From assembly GCA_023136785.1 (NCBI GenBank), contig JAGLQP010000108.1:1-6592 (forward strand): DNA of 6,592 nt, in the 5' to 3' direction. The notes under the pieces were generated by a model. It was not told the origin of the DNA and searched no databases. It saw nothing but the letters and a program-made list of their open reading frames with translations. Position numbers and translations under genes: made by a program. Every line of letters starts with the position of its first letter. The stretch's first letter is position 1. Positions 1 to 6,295 of the stretch are shown piece by piece. The stretch comes from Spirochaetales bacterium (GTDB lineage Bacteria > Spirochaetota > Spirochaetia > SZUA-6 > DRHE01).

Positions 1-911
1 CCGACGGTCGCTGGCTCATCTTGAGCTACACCAGCGACTGGTTGTTTCCCCCAGAAGAATCCCGTGTGCTGGTGGACGCCCTGATTCGTTCCAGCACGCG
101 GGTGAGCTACTGCAACGTGCCCAGCCCCTACGGGCACGACTCTTTCCTCCTCGAGCACAACCTCGAGATCTACGGCGAGCTGATCCGAGCCTTTTTGGCC
201 ACTTCCAACGGAGCCGATGCAGTGGAAACAGGTGGTGCGGAGCAGGAAAAAAGTCCCTCCGCCGGCATCACAACCGGACAGAGCAGGCACCCGAGGGTGG
301 ACCCCGCCAGTATCTTTCACCCTGATCGGGTGGACTACGACAGGATCATCGATCTGATTCCGTCGGGATCGAGCGTTCTCGACCTGGGTTGCGGTCACGG
401 CGAGCTTCTGTACCGCTTGAAACAGCGAGGGTTCGAGAAACTCACGGGGGTAGAGCTCGATGAGGAAGCCATCGTCTCCTGCAGCCGGCTCGGCCTGGAT
501 ATCCTGCATCTGGATCTGAATCAGCACCTTGACCCCTTTCTCGACGCCAGCTACGACTACGTGGTGCTGTCCCGCACGCTTCAAGCGGTACTGGATGTGG
601 AAGGACTGTTGACGGAGATCATCCGGATCGGACGCCGAGGTATCTTGAGTTTTCCGAACTTCGCCTACAGCAAGCTTCGACGCATGCTCTACGAACAGGG
701 GCGGGCTCCGACGAGCGAGGGAGTGCTGCGCTACAAGTGGTACAACACACCGAACCGGCGCTTCTTCTCCATCGCTGATTTCGAGGACCTCTGCCGCGAG
801 CGGAGCATCCATGTTTACCGAAAAGTCGCGATGGACACGGAGGCGGGGCGGGAAGTCGCCGAAGATCCCAACTACAACGCTGATCTGGCGATCTTCGTGA
901 TCAGCCGTTGA
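1..911 (+). CDS. metXW: Fused homoserine O-acetyltransferase / MetW protein, C-terminal part (cut by window edge)
   Basis: The open frame continues out of the left edge; codons run from base 3, and the TTG at 21 is an internal Leu codon, not a start. The first ~60 residues visible are the end of a MetX acyltransferase of the alpha/beta-hydrolase fold. TSDWLFPP (Asp codon at 36) and PYGHDSF (His codon at 135) supply the Asp and His of the Ser-Asp-His triad; the Ser lies outside the window. A low-complexity linker of ~35 residues follows, then a full MetW-like domain with the SAM-type motif VLDLGCGHGELL (bases 375-410), LSRTLQAV, RRGILSFPNF and WYNTPN. MetX transfers an acetyl (or succinyl) group to homoserine in cytoplasmic methionine synthesis. 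MetW is a methyltransferase-fold partner usually encoded next to metX, here joined to it. The 3' end overlaps the convergent iron-sulfur gene by 11 bp. Family assignment is firm; acyl-donor specificity cannot be judged from this part. Confidence 0.93.
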   Translation, partial: DGRWLILSYTSDWLFPPEESRVLVDALIRSSTRVSYCNVPSPYGHDSFLLEHNLEIYGELIRAFLATSNGADAVETGGAEQEKSPSAGITTGQSRHPRVDPASIFHPDRVDYDRIIDLIPSGSSVLDLGCGHGELLYRLKQRGFEKLTGVELDEEAIVSCSRLGLDILHLDLNQHLDPFLDASYDYVVLSRTLQAVLDVEGLLTEIIRIGRRGILSFPNFAYSKLRRMLYEQGRAPTSEGVLRYKWYNTPNRRFFSIADFEDLCRERSIHVYRKVAMDTEAGREVAEDPNYNADLAIFVISR

Positions 912-2136
912 TACTCTCCCACAGTTTGGCCGCCTCCTCCCGGCGATTGCCCTCGGCTGCACAGATTGCTACGCAACGTCCGCACATCCATTCGTCGTAG
1001 AGGGTGTGGAGTTGCCCCCTGTCATCGCAGCAGCTGCCGTTGTCGAACTGCAGAGATCCATCCCAGAAACGATGCTCCTGATCGAGGAGCGGCTTCGGAT
1101 ATTTTCCATTTGTTCCGGGAGAAGATTTGGCCAGGGCATCGGAGGGACAGAAGGCGAGGCATTTACCGCACCCCCGTTCGCCGTTACCGGGAAGATAGGT
1201 GCAGAATCTGTGGCTGTTCACCTGGGGGTCCAAAACTGTGAAATCCGACAAACTCTCTGTTTTTTCCTGCCACCCGGTGGAGATGGGGAGAACCTCCCCA
1301 CCGTCGGAGGTGTTTTCTTCGTCGCTGTGGAAGATCACGATCGAGCGGAGGGTGCCCATCAGACGCCTTACCTCGCCTTGAACGATCTCGTCCCGAAACA
1401 CCATGCGGGAAACTCCGAATTGAGCCAATCCGGTCAGCACAGCGATGCTTTTCTGCGGGTAATTCACCTCCTTACAAACACCGTGGGAGGCTCCCTGCCG
1501 GGTCAGCGGCACAGCCTCCGTGGAGATCTTTTCAACAGTGGCGTCGTTCATTGCCACCACTACTCGGGTCTTGCTGCCCAGGCTCATCGCCAGTCTGGTG
1601 ATGCCTCGGTCCAGAAGCTGATTGCATTCGCTCCAGGCCTTGCAGTATCCATCCCAGGGTGAGAAGCTCTTGTTTCGCACGTACTGATTGTAGGTGGCAA
1701 AGATCTCCTTGGAGAGGGGTAGAAGGGCGGAGATGATCAGCACCCTGTTGTAGCGTTTCTTGGCCTCCAAGAACGGCTCGGACAACTGGAAGATAGTCGC
1801 TCTGCCCGAGGCGTCGGTTCGCTTCTTGCGATTGCCGGCGTAGTACTCCCAAATCTCCTGAAAGCCCACCGGATAGATACCAACCTTGGCGGGGTTTCTC
1901 AAGCCCGCCCACAGGTCAAAGTCCACAGAGCAGCCGGCCAACGCCACCCGGACCGCCGGGCTCCCGTCTGGGTCCTGTTCGTAGTTGGTTTGTCCCTCTT
2001 TCCATTGAAACTCCGGCTGAGCGCTGAGTTGGACGATCTTCTCTTTGAGAAGTTTCTCTGCAGAATTCCTCGTGATCGCTTCTACACCCAGCGCTGTTGC
2101 TGCTCCGGCTCCGAAAGTGGCCTGGTTGCTGTTCAT
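901..2136 (-). CDS. Iron-sulfur protein with a C-terminal QueG/RdhA-like double [4Fe-4S] module, function unknown
   Basis: This is a 411-residue soluble protein with no signal peptide or membrane span. The start ATG has AGGAGGA (2141-2147) four bases upstream. The C-terminal ~100 residues carry the cysteines: C312, then C323-x2-C326-x3-C330-P331, the pair C369-C370, and C385-x2-C388-x3-C392. This fits two [4Fe-4S] clusters arranged as in the ferredoxin part of epoxyqueuosine reductase (QueG) and reductive dehalogenases, though the last cysteine lacks the usual following proline. Residues 1-300 are not a domain I can name. I see no convincing cobalamin-site signature, and further cysteines lie at 69, 165, 171 and 221. 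It is probably an electron-transfer protein or an oxidoreductase with a built-in ferredoxin. The gene is alone on its strand, divergent from the NagZ-like gene and convergent with metXW. An automatic annotation as QueG would be over-reach. Confidence 0.85.
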   Translation of the reverse strand: MNSNQATFGAGAATALGVEAITRNSAEKLLKEKIVQLSAQPEFQWKEGQTNYEQDPDGSPAVRVALAGCSVDFDLWAGLRNPAKVGIYPVGFQEIWEYYAGNRKKRTDASGRATIFQLSEPFLEAKKRYNRVLIISALLPLSKEIFATYNQYVRNKSFSPWDGYCKAWSECNQLLDRGITRLAMSLGSKTRVVVAMNDATVEKISTEAVPLTRQGASHGVCKEVNYPQKSIAVLTGLAQFGVSRMVFRDEIVQGEVRRLMGTLRSIVIFHSDEENTSDGGEVLPISTGWQEKTESLSDFTVLDPQVNSHRFCTYLPGNGERGCGKCLAFCPSDALAKSSPGTNGKYPKPLLDQEHRFWDGSLQFDNGSCCDDRGQLHTLYDEWMCGRCVAICAAEGNRREEAAKLWESING

Positions 2137-2161
2137 GTTCTCCTCCTAGATGAATGAATCA

Positions 2162-2191
2162 ATAATATGATTTTCTCTTGGACTCTGCCAA
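2162..2191 (-). promoter_or_regulatory. Sigma70-type promoter for the iron-sulfur gene
   Basis: On the minus strand TTGGCA (2186-2191) and TATTAT (2162-2167) each match the -35 and -10 consensus at five of six positions and are 18 bp apart. The start codon lies 25 bp beyond the -10 element, leaving a short leader with the Shine-Dalgarno site. A small inverted repeat, CTTGG-6-CCAAG (2177-2192), covers the -35 box. It could be an operator arm, but 5-bp arms occur often by chance. Confidence 0.6.
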
Positions 2192-2260
2192 GCAGCAGTG
2201 TTACCAAGGGAACAACCTGGTCAGACAAGGCACACCCTCCTTCTCCGCCGCCGTTGTATT

Positions 2261-2264
2261 GAGG
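2261..2264 (+). promoter_or_regulatory. Ribosome binding site supporting the GTG start at 2275
   Basis: GAGG lies 10 bases before the GTG at 2275. The in-frame ATG codons at 2299 and 2320 have no comparable purine-rich site. This favours GTG, although the 2320 ATG would give a lipoprotein signal of more typical length. Confidence 0.45.
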
Positions 2265-2274
2265 TGCAACGAGT

Positions 2275-3519
2275 GTGCAGTTGACCACCGGCCCGGCAAT
2301 GGATAGTCTGTGGGCAAACATGGTTACCTCTACCCGAAAAACAGCGGGGTATCTCCGGTGGGTCGTACTAACGATTTTTGCCCTCGCTGTACTAGGCTCT
2401 TGTAAAACAACAGCGCAGAAAGTCAGTGCCAAGCCGGAACTCTTTCGGAAGTCCGTGCTCCGGCCGCGTTTAGCTCCAGAAGCGGAGACCAGGCGCGTGC
2501 AGAGGATCATGCGGGCCATGACCCTGGAACAGAAGATTGGCCAGCGATTCATCTGCTGGATTGAAGGAAAACAGATCAGCGAGCAAACCCTTGAGCTGGT
2601 CCGGCAGGGAGCGGCCGGAGTCATCCTGTATCCTTGGAATATCGAAGATCCTGAACAGGTCCGAGACTTGACCGATGCGATTCAAAAGGCGGCCCGGGAG
2701 AGTGATCCGCCCATAGGATTTTTCATCTCTGTAGATCAGGAAGGGGGGAGGGTTGCTGCTTTTCGCTTTACCGAGATGACCCGACTGTCCGCGGCTAATA
2801 ACTGGGGTCGCTACAACGATCCCCGCTATATCACGGCGGTCGCCTACATTGCCGGGAGGGAGATCCGGGAACTGGGCTGCAACATGAACTTTGCTCCTGT
2901 GTTGGATCTTTATGGTTTGGCGGACTCTACGATTATTGGCGATCGGTCTCTGGGCAACGATCCCACGGCTGTCGGGACGTTGGGAATCCACTATCTGCAG
3001 GGAGCACGCCAGGCCGAGATTATCCCGGTGATCAAACATTTTCCCGGACATGGAAGCTCCACCGTAGATTCCCACGGACAGCTGCCCGTTGTCGATATGC
3101 CCGAGGAACAACTGCTCGAGCGGGACTTTTTACCCTTCCGAATAGCAATTCAGGCCGGGGCCGAAGCGGTAATGACGGCCCACATTCTTTTTCCCCAGAT
3201 CGATCCGGACTACCCCGTAACCCTGTCCGAGCGCATCCTCCGGGGTTTGCTGAGAGAGCGTTTCGGGTATCAGGGGGTGATCGTCTCCGACGGCATGGCC
3301 ATGGGAGCCTTGGCGGAAAACTTCACCGTCTCCGACAGCCTGAAGCTCATGATCCGAGCCGGGCTGGATCTGATCCTCGTGCACAGCCGCTATGACCTGG
3401 TGGATCTGAAACTGGAAATTCTCCGCCTCCTGCATCAGGGGGAGATCAGCGAAGCTCAGATCGATGAAGGGGTGGAGCGTATCTTGAAGCTCAAACTTCG
3501 CTATGGGCTGATTCCCTAA
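2275..3519 (+). CDS. nagZ: Lipoprotein-type family 3 glycoside hydrolase, NagZ-like beta-N-acetylglucosaminidase
   Basis: A 414-residue protein. A hydrophobic stretch ends in the lipobox L40-G-S-C43, so it is probably exported, cleaved before C43 and lipid-anchored. With the alternative start at M16 the signal would be 27 residues long. The rest is a GH3 catalytic TIM-barrel. D154-QEGGR is the substrate-binding loop. K254-HFPGHG with D265-S-H267 is the NagZ signature, whose Asp-His pair acts as general acid/base. D339 in IVSDGMAMGAL is the expected nucleophile. The protein ends shortly after the barrel (ERILKLKLRYGL), as in compact NagZ enzymes, with no second GH3 domain. The family removes terminal N-acetylglucosamine from muropeptides or other GlcNAc glycosides. 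The lipid anchor puts the enzyme outside the cytoplasm, unlike E. coli NagZ. The exact substrate is uncertain. Its 3' end touches the convergent micropeptide gene. Confidence 0.92.
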   Translation: MQLTTGPAMDSLWANMVTSTRKTAGYLRWVVLTIFALAVLGSCKTTAQKVSAKPELFRKSVLRPRLAPEAETRRVQRIMRAMTLEQKIGQRFICWIEGKQISEQTLELVRQGAAGVILYPWNIEDPEQVRDLTDAIQKAARESDPPIGFFISVDQEGGRVAAFRFTEMTRLSAANNWGRYNDPRYITAVAYIAGREIRELGCNMNFAPVLDLYGLADSTIIGDRSLGNDPTAVGTLGIHYLQGARQAEIIPVIKHFPGHGSSTVDSHGQLPVVDMPEEQLLERDFLPFRIAIQAGAEAVMTAHILFPQIDPDYPVTLSERILRGLLRERFGYQGVIVSDGMAMGALAENFTVSDSLKLMIRAGLDLILVHSRYDLVDLKLEILRLLHQGEISEAQIDEGVERILKLKLRYGLIP

Positions 3520-3587
3520 AGAAAAACGCCCACAGCTGCTACAATAAGAACAACAACGACAATCGCAACCTTCCACACCGCTTTCAT
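3516..3587 (-). CDS. 23-residue single-span membrane peptide after merA
   Basis: This small reading frame reads M-K-A-V-W-K followed by about 17 strongly hydrophobic residues, then TAG; it is almost nothing but one membrane span with a positively charged N-terminus. It starts 22 bases after the merA stop on the same strand and has AGGA (3596-3599) eight bases before the ATG. An in-frame upstream ATG at 3596 would give 26 residues. The TAG overlaps the stop codon of the convergent NagZ-like gene. It may be a genuine small membrane protein of the mer operon. Alternatively it is the surviving signal anchor of a longer exported protein, for example a membrane-tethered thioredoxin, whose body was lost at this junction. 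I do not recognise it as a named Mer protein. Confidence 0.5.
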   Translation of the reverse strand: MKAVWKVAIVVVVLIVAAVGVFL

Positions 3588-3595
3588 GTTCAGCA

Positions 3596-3599
3596 TCCT
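3596..3599 (-). promoter_or_regulatory. Ribosome binding site for the small membrane peptide
   Basis: AGGA on the minus strand lies eight bases before the ATG at 3587 and eleven bases past the merA stop. This spacing is good enough to suggest that the peptide is translated from the mer transcript. Confidence 0.45.
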
Positions 3600-3609
3600 A
3601 TGATTGTTT

Positions 3610-5118
3610 TTAACCCGCGCAGCAGCTCAGCTTGGCTATATCCTTCTCGAAGGTAAGAGCGGCCAGCTTGATGGCTTCCACACCGGTCAGATAGGGAAAC
3701 ATGGTGTCCCTCAGGTCCTGTATCTTCAGTCCGAAGCGCAAGGCCATGACGGCAACCTGGATCATCTCCCCGGCCGGGGGCGCTACGATGTGCGCGCCCA
3801 GCAGTCGATCGGTTTCCCGGTCGGCCACCAGCTTGACCATCCCCCGCATGTCCCGGGCGGCCAGCGCCTGGGAGACCTGATCCATGGGCAGGACCGTCAC
3901 CCGCACCTCGCGACCGGAAGACCGTGCCTGCTCTTCGGTCAGTCCGGCGGCGGCCATCTGCGGGTCGGTGAAAATCACCCGGGGGATGTGTGCCGTATCG
4001 TATACACGGTGTTTCCCGTCGAGGGCGTTGTCCGAAGCCAGGGCGCCGGCATAGGCGGCTACATAGACAAACATGTCCCTGCCTGTCACATCGCCGGCTG
4101 CATACACAGAGGGATTGCTGGTCTTGAGGTTCTCATCTACCAGCACCTCTCCCTTGGGTCCTGTCTGAATGCCCGCGGGCTCCAGCCCCAGGCCTTCCGT
4201 ATTGGGTCTACGTCCTGTTGCGACCAGCAGTCTTTCAGCCTCAATAAGCACACTCCGTTTTTGTTGGGTTCCGTGCAGAACCACCCCAATCTTGGTCTTT
4301 TCCACCCGCTCGGTTCGAAACCCCGTCTCGACCCGGATCCCCTCCGCTTCCAGGTATGTGCGCAACGAACTGCTTGCCTCTTCGTCCTCGTTTGGTGCAA
4401 TCCGCTCTTCCAGCTCGACAAGGGTCACATCGCTTCCGGCCCGGACAAACAGTTGGGCCATCTCCAGACCGACGGCGTTGGCTCCCACAACGATCAACGT
4501 GCCGGGAACTTCGGTCGTCTCCATGGCCGTGGTGCTGGTCAAGTAGTCGACGCCCTCCAAACCTGGAATTGGCGGCACCCAGGGTGAGGCGCCGGTCGTC
4601 AGGATGATGCGGCGCGGTTGGTATGTCCTGCCGTCCACCTCAACGTTGTTACCCCCTACCAGGCGTGCGCGCCCGGCGAGGTAGGTGATCTGAGGGTAGG
4701 CGGAAAGAACATCTGTATATTTGCTGCCCCGCAGCCTGGCTACCAGCTCATCCTTCTGGTTGATCACCTCTTTCCAGTCCAGGCGTTCGGTGCGGGTGGA
4801 CACACCTCGAAAGGGAGAACTGCCAGCCCGGTGGACCTGTTCCACCGAGCGGATCAGGGTCTTGGAAGGGACACAGCCGACATTCACGCAAGTGCCCCCG
4901 ATCGTGCCGGCTTCCACCATCGTGACGCGGAACCCCAATTCTGCTGCCCGAATGGCGGCGGCAAAACCGGCTGAACCGGCACCGATTACCATGAGATCCG
5001 TCGAGTCATTGCCTTCGGTGCCCGGAGTCAACGATTGGCCTTGCTCCTCGTCGTGCAGGGCGCAGTCCTCGCAGCTCATCCCCTCAATATCAAGCTCCAC
5101 TTTGTTTGTTGATCTCAT
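3610..5118 (-). CDS. merA: Mercuric reductase MerA with a rudimentary N-terminal metal-binding tail
   Basis: A 502-residue cytoplasmic flavoprotein that reduces Hg(II) to volatile Hg(0) with NADPH. G46-AGSAG begins the FAD-binding fold. GGTC77-VNVGC82-VPSK is the redox disulfide. Y192 (DYLTST) and Y476 (FPYLT) match the two active-site tyrosines of MerA. TSNPSVYAAGD (333-343) is the second FAD motif. The C-terminus, KLSC499-C500-AG, carries the vicinal Cys pair that hands Hg(II) to the partner subunit. The N-terminus is odd: it has one strand and the loop GMSC16-ED-C19 of a heavy-metal-associated domain, then a ~20-residue polar linker straight into the core, where a full NmerA domain would have about 70 residues. 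The start has GAGGAG (5126-5131) seven bases upstream. It lies 64 bp after merP. The core match makes MerA rather than dihydrolipoamide dehydrogenase essentially certain. Confidence 0.97.
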   Translation of the reverse strand: MRSTNKVELDIEGMSCEDCALHDEEQGQSLTPGTEGNDSTDLMVIGAGSAGFAAAIRAAELGFRVTMVEAGTIGGTCVNVGCVPSKTLIRSVEQVHRAGSSPFRGVSTRTERLDWKEVINQKDELVARLRGSKYTDVLSAYPQITYLAGRARLVGGNNVEVDGRTYQPRRIILTTGASPWVPPIPGLEGVDYLTSTTAMETTEVPGTLIVVGANAVGLEMAQLFVRAGSDVTLVELEERIAPNEDEEASSSLRTYLEAEGIRVETGFRTERVEKTKIGVVLHGTQQKRSVLIEAERLLVATGRRPNTEGLGLEPAGIQTGPKGEVLVDENLKTSNPSVYAAGDVTGRDMFVYVAAYAGALASDNALDGKHRVYDTAHIPRVIFTDPQMAAAGLTEEQARSSGREVRVTVLPMDQVSQALAARDMRGMVKLVADRETDRLLGAHIVAPPAGEMIQVAVMALRFGLKIQDLRDTMFPYLTGVEAIKLAALTFEKDIAKLSCCAG

Positions 5119-5146
5119 CGTTCATCTCCTCACTAATCTGAAACGG

Positions 5147-5181
5147 TACCGACTTCGGTATCAAGCGGTGCGCGAATGCGC
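5147..5181 (-). other. Two small hairpins between merP and merA
   Basis: The 64-bp gap holds a perfect 6-bp inverted repeat (TACCGA-CT-TCGGTA, 5147-5160) and a second one (GCGC-GAAT-GCGC, 5170-5181), ten bases apart. No U-run follows on the minus strand, so this is not an intrinsic terminator. Such paired stems could block RNA decay or tune merA relative to merTP. Role inferred only. Confidence 0.3.
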
Positions 5182-5182
5182 G

Positions 5183-5506
5183 TCAGCCTGCCTGTCTTCG
5201 TTCGATCTTGACAACGTTGTACTCTCCGGCTCGCTTCACAGCTTGTTCGATCGCCTCGTCGGTCACCGTCCCATCCAGGACCAGGAAGGCTTTTTCCTCC
5301 TGCAACGAAACCACCGCCTCGAGAACACCGTCGACCTTCAGCAGGCTCTTACGGATAGCCTTGGGACAGAGATCACAGGTCATGCCCTCGATGCTTATGA
5401 TCACATCGGGCTGACCGGAAAGCTCAGGCTCCTTCGCTCCCCCGCCGAAAGCGACCGCAACCGACAGCACCAGCAGTACGGCAATAATCACATTTCTCCT
5501 GTTCAT
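5183..5506 (-). CDS. merP: MerP-like exported mercury-binding protein
   Basis: A 107-residue protein with an N-terminal signal (MNRR plus ~15 hydrophobic residues, cleavage probably near AVAFGGG), a short spacer, and one heavy-metal-associated domain from about residue 34 to the end. The binding loop is G41-MTC44-DLC47-P48, the MerP/HMA form in which two cysteines take up Hg(II). The following KAIRKSLLKVDGV and VVSLQEEKAFL fit the HMA beta-alpha-beta-beta pattern. In mer systems MerP captures Hg(II) outside the inner membrane and passes it to MerT. A second ATG lies directly upstream (5509), but the AGGAGG site is better spaced for 5506. The gene begins 22 bp after merT. The general HMA assignment is sure; the MerP role rests on its place in the operon. 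Confidence 0.9.
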   Translation of the reverse strand: MNRRNVIIAVLLVLSVAVAFGGGAKEPELSGQPDVIISIEGMTCDLCPKAIRKSLLKVDGVLEAVVSLQEEKAFLVLDGTVTDEAIEQAVKRAGEYNVVKIERRQAG

Positions 5507-5513
5507 CATTGAA

Positions 5514-5519
5514 CCTCCT
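5514..5519 (-). promoter_or_regulatory. Ribosome binding site that chooses the merP start
   Basis: AGGAGG lies four bases before the ATG at 5509 and seven before the ATG at 5506. The longer spacing is closer to the optimum, so the second of the two adjacent ATG codons is the better call. Confidence 0.6.
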
Positions 5520-5528
5520 GAAAATTTA

Positions 5529-5864
5529 TCAAACCAATATCCACGAAAGCACTCGTGCAAACACAAGGGCAAACACTGTAAGCCCGGCGCCGACCCAGAA
5601 GATGATTCGGGCCAGCCTTCGAGCACGAAAGTCGGCCACGCAGTTGCAGTCGGCTGTCTTCAGATAGAGCCTCCAGAAGGAGTAGCCGAGAAGAACCGCC
5701 GCCGCAGCGAGAAAATAGGGCCGCAGCGGGGCAAGAACGGCCAACCGCCCAAGAAGCCCGACCGACGCCCCAAATACCACAAAGATCGCCGGTCCTACGC
5801 AGCAGGATGCGGCCAGCAAAGCCGTCACAATACTTCCGGTAGAAGTAACTGTCTCTTTTCTCAT
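5529..5864 (-). CDS. merT: MerT mercuric ion transport protein
   Basis: A 111-residue inner-membrane protein with three predicted spans (about 11-34, 41-66 and 86-109). The first span carries the vicinal pair in AASC21-C22-VGP, the hallmark MerT site that takes Hg(II) from MerP. The loop between spans two and three holds C73-x-C75, matching the second MerT cysteine pair on the cytoplasmic side, from which the ion goes on to MerA. LAPLRPYF and LYLKTADC align well with classical MerT, and the length is close to the usual ~116 residues. The start ATG overlaps the merR stop as ATGA, and a full AGGAGG (5871-5876) lies six bases upstream, so translation is coupled to merR but also strong in its own right. 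Confidence 0.95.
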   Translation of the reverse strand: MRKETVTSTGSIVTALLAASCCVGPAIFVVFGASVGLLGRLAVLAPLRPYFLAAAAVLLGYSFWRLYLKTADCNCVADFRARRLARIIFWVGAGLTVFALVFARVLSWILV

Positions 5865-6277
5865 GGTTCACCTCCTCGTGAATCCTGTAACACCTCCAGG
5901 AAATGGCACTCGTTGATCGGAGTGACTCGAGTACAGCGCGCGGAGAGCTCTTTGAGCGCTTCCCGCAGGGTCTTCAGCTCGCCGATTTTTTTGTCGATCT
6001 CGGCAATCTTGACTTCAGCCTTTTCCTTGACATCCAAACAGGCGGAGTCAGGAATCAGGCGAAGAGACAGGAGCTCACGGATCTCCCGGAGGGAGAATCC
6101 CAAGCGCTGGGCGTTCTTGGTGAACCTCAGCCTCACCACCGCCTCTTCAGGAAACTGCCGGTAGCCGGAATCGTTTCGGGGCGGTTTAGGCAGAAGCCCC
6201 GTGCGCTCGTAGTAGCGGACGGTCTCCATATTCACCCCAACCTCTTTGGCCAGCTCTCCGATCGTGTAGGATTTCAT
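5861..6277 (-). CDS. merR: MerR mercury-responsive transcription regulator
   Basis: A 138-residue MerR-family activator/repressor. The winged helix-turn-helix spans about residues 4-70 (YTIGELAKEVGV, VRYYERTGLL, GYRQF, LGFSLREIRELL), followed by the long dimer helix (~81-114). C80, C115 and C124 have exactly the 35- and 9-residue spacing of C82, C117 and C126 in Tn501 MerR, which bind one Hg(II) across the dimer. This separates it from zinc, copper or lead regulators of the family. It is the first gene of the operon, on the same strand as merTPA, as in Gram-positive mer operons and unlike the divergent merR of Tn501 and Tn21. It should therefore control its own synthesis from the operator just upstream. 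GAGGTGA (6281-6287) precedes the ATG. Confidence 0.97.
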   Translation of the reverse strand: MKSYTIGELAKEVGVNMETVRYYERTGLLPKPPRNDSGYRQFPEEAVVRLRFTKNAQRLGFSLREIRELLSLRLIPDSACLDVKEKAEVKIAEIDKKIGELKTLREALKELSARCTRVTPINECHFLEVLQDSRGGEP

Positions 6278-6295
6278 CGCTCACCTCACTGGGAT

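Noticed and set aside
1006..1662. Plus-strand open frame of 218 codons opposite the iron-sulfur gene
   Set aside because: The opposite strand encodes the ordered CxxCxxxC motifs; this frame is their complement and matches nothing.
2133..2624. Minus-strand open frame of 163 codons running from the NagZ-like gene into the promoter region
   Set aside because: It is antisense to the lipoprotein signal and start of the GH3 enzyme, covers the iron-sulfur promoter, and has no family resemblance.
3520..3609. Rho-independent terminator after merA or after the NagZ-like gene
   Set aside because: A CAGCTG palindrome and T-runs are present, but no stem of useful length can be drawn next to a run of T on either strand.
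3604..4587. Long open frame (327 codons) on the plus strand opposite merA
   Set aside because: It lies wholly antisense to the highly conserved merA core, shows no recognisable motif, and its His/Gly/Gln-rich composition is what the complement of a GC-rich gene gives.
4721..5512. Plus-strand open frame of 263 codons across merP and the merA start
   Set aside because: It crosses two convincing genes and their ribosome sites on the other strand, and has no domain-like features.
5509..5626. Longer N-terminus for the MerP-like protein
   Set aside because: The upstream extension overlaps the merT end in another frame and lacks a ribosome site; a strong AGGAGG and a clean signal peptide define the start at 5506.
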